Source: Georhizobium profundi (lineage in GTDB: Bacteria > Pseudomonadota > Alphaproteobacteria > Rhizobiales > Rhizobiaceae). Taken from it: a DNA stretch of 64,000 bases. The position numbers and the translations under genes were made by a program. The DNA lies in assembly GCF_003952725.1 (NCBI RefSeq), contig NZ_CP032509.1, positions 1,512,001 through 1,576,000 of the forward strand. Reading direction: 5' to 3'. The notes below the pieces were generated by a model. That model worked only from the letters and a program-made list of their open reading frames with translations, made no database searches and was not told the DNA's origin. Every line of letters starts with the position of its first letter. Position 1 is the first letter of the stretch. Positions 63,866 to 64,000 of the stretch are shown here, piece by piece.

Positions 63866-64000
63866 ATGGATTTCTCATGGATGGCCTGGACGACGCCGAC
63901 GGCGCTGTTCTTCCTCAGCATTCTGACACTGCTGCTCGGGATGGGCGTGTGGGAATATTTCTCGCCGGGCGGCAATCCTCGGGTCGGCATCCTGCGCTTC
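63866..64000 (+). CDS. glpU: Glycerol operon small membrane protein GlpU (3' end outside window)
   Basis: 45 residues are visible, MDFSWMAWTTPTALFFLSIL at the start, with one long hydrophobic helix and WEYFSPGGNPRVGILRF. This matches the small membrane protein (DUF2160) that follows glpQ in rhizobial glycerol operons. The right edge cuts it; glpV (binding protein) and glpK would be expected next. GAGGAGACC lies before the ATG. Confidence 0.85.
   Translation, partial: MDFSWMAWTTPTALFFLSILTLLLGMGVWEYFSPGGNPRVGILRF

Overview
The window reads as a chromosomal segment of an alphaproteobacterium of the Rhizobiales, probably a Rhizobiaceae-related lineage. The support is ChvE/GguAB, GbpR, a rhizobial-type glycerol operon glpR-D-S-T-P-Q-U, a PhnF-linked C-P lyase operon, an Irr-type iron box before bfd-bfr, RpoE2/EcfG-type stress promoters, and high GC coding throughout. 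The periplasmic proteins are rich in Asp and Glu, which may point to a marine or salt-tolerant member; that is inference only.

Region 1 (1-14.1 kb, mostly minus strand) is a sugar locus. galM, gguC, ytfQ-ytfR-ytfT-yjfF, a SMP-30 lactonase, chvE-gguA-gguB and an IlvD/Edd sugar-acid dehydratase (cut by the left edge) encode two CUT2 ABC importers plus mutarotase, lactonase, dehydratase and AraD1-type steps of a non-phosphorylative L-arabinose/D-galactose route. gbpR (LysR) is divergent and followed by a small unknown gene.

Region 2 (14.1-23.9 kb) is phosphonate use: phnF, divergent from phnGHIJKL and a hexapeptide transferase, then phnD-C-E1-E2 behind a three-unit, 11-bp periodic Pho box. phnM, phnN and phnP are not in the window.

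Region 3 (23.9-33.8 kb) holds mixed housekeeping and unknown genes: a PNPOx-like protein, a phosphodiester glycosidase-like secreted protein, a YfcE-like phosphoesterase, rsgA, a GAF-GGDEF-PilZ protein, a Tim44-like protein, an ABC-F protein and a glucoamylase/GH144-like protein.

Region 4 (33.8-41 kb) is a stress and low-oxygen island: katA, an SPW protein, a DksA-like protein, a PNPOx-like protein, a triple-BON protein, a Crp/Fnr regulator, a PRC-barrel protein, two tiny proteins (one frameshifted) and a PAS-GGDEF protein. Three RpoE2/EcfG-like promoters and two TTGA-N6-TCAA boxes lie among them.

Region 5 (41.1-49.8 kb) is a catabolic cluster of unknown substrate. An NMT1/SsuA-type ABC importer, an amidohydrolase and a cytoplasmic gamma-glutamyltransferase-like enzyme form one operon. 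A divergent GntR/FCD regulator, a SnoaL-like protein and a second, cytosine-deaminase-like amidohydrolase follow. Similar TGCATA-type palindromes precede both units. This is the best candidate in the window for an undescribed pathway.

Region 6 (49.9-57.2 kb) has a TetR/aldo-keto reductase pair, a CaCA antiporter, tRNA-Met(CAT) with a decayed integrase start beside it, a Gfo/Idh/MocA oxidoreductase, an MFS transporter and bfd-bfr. Region 7 (57.4 kb to the right edge) is glpR followed by the glycerol dehydrogenase and ABC transporter operon, cut inside glpU. Intercistronic hairpins follow all four complete solute-binding-protein genes.
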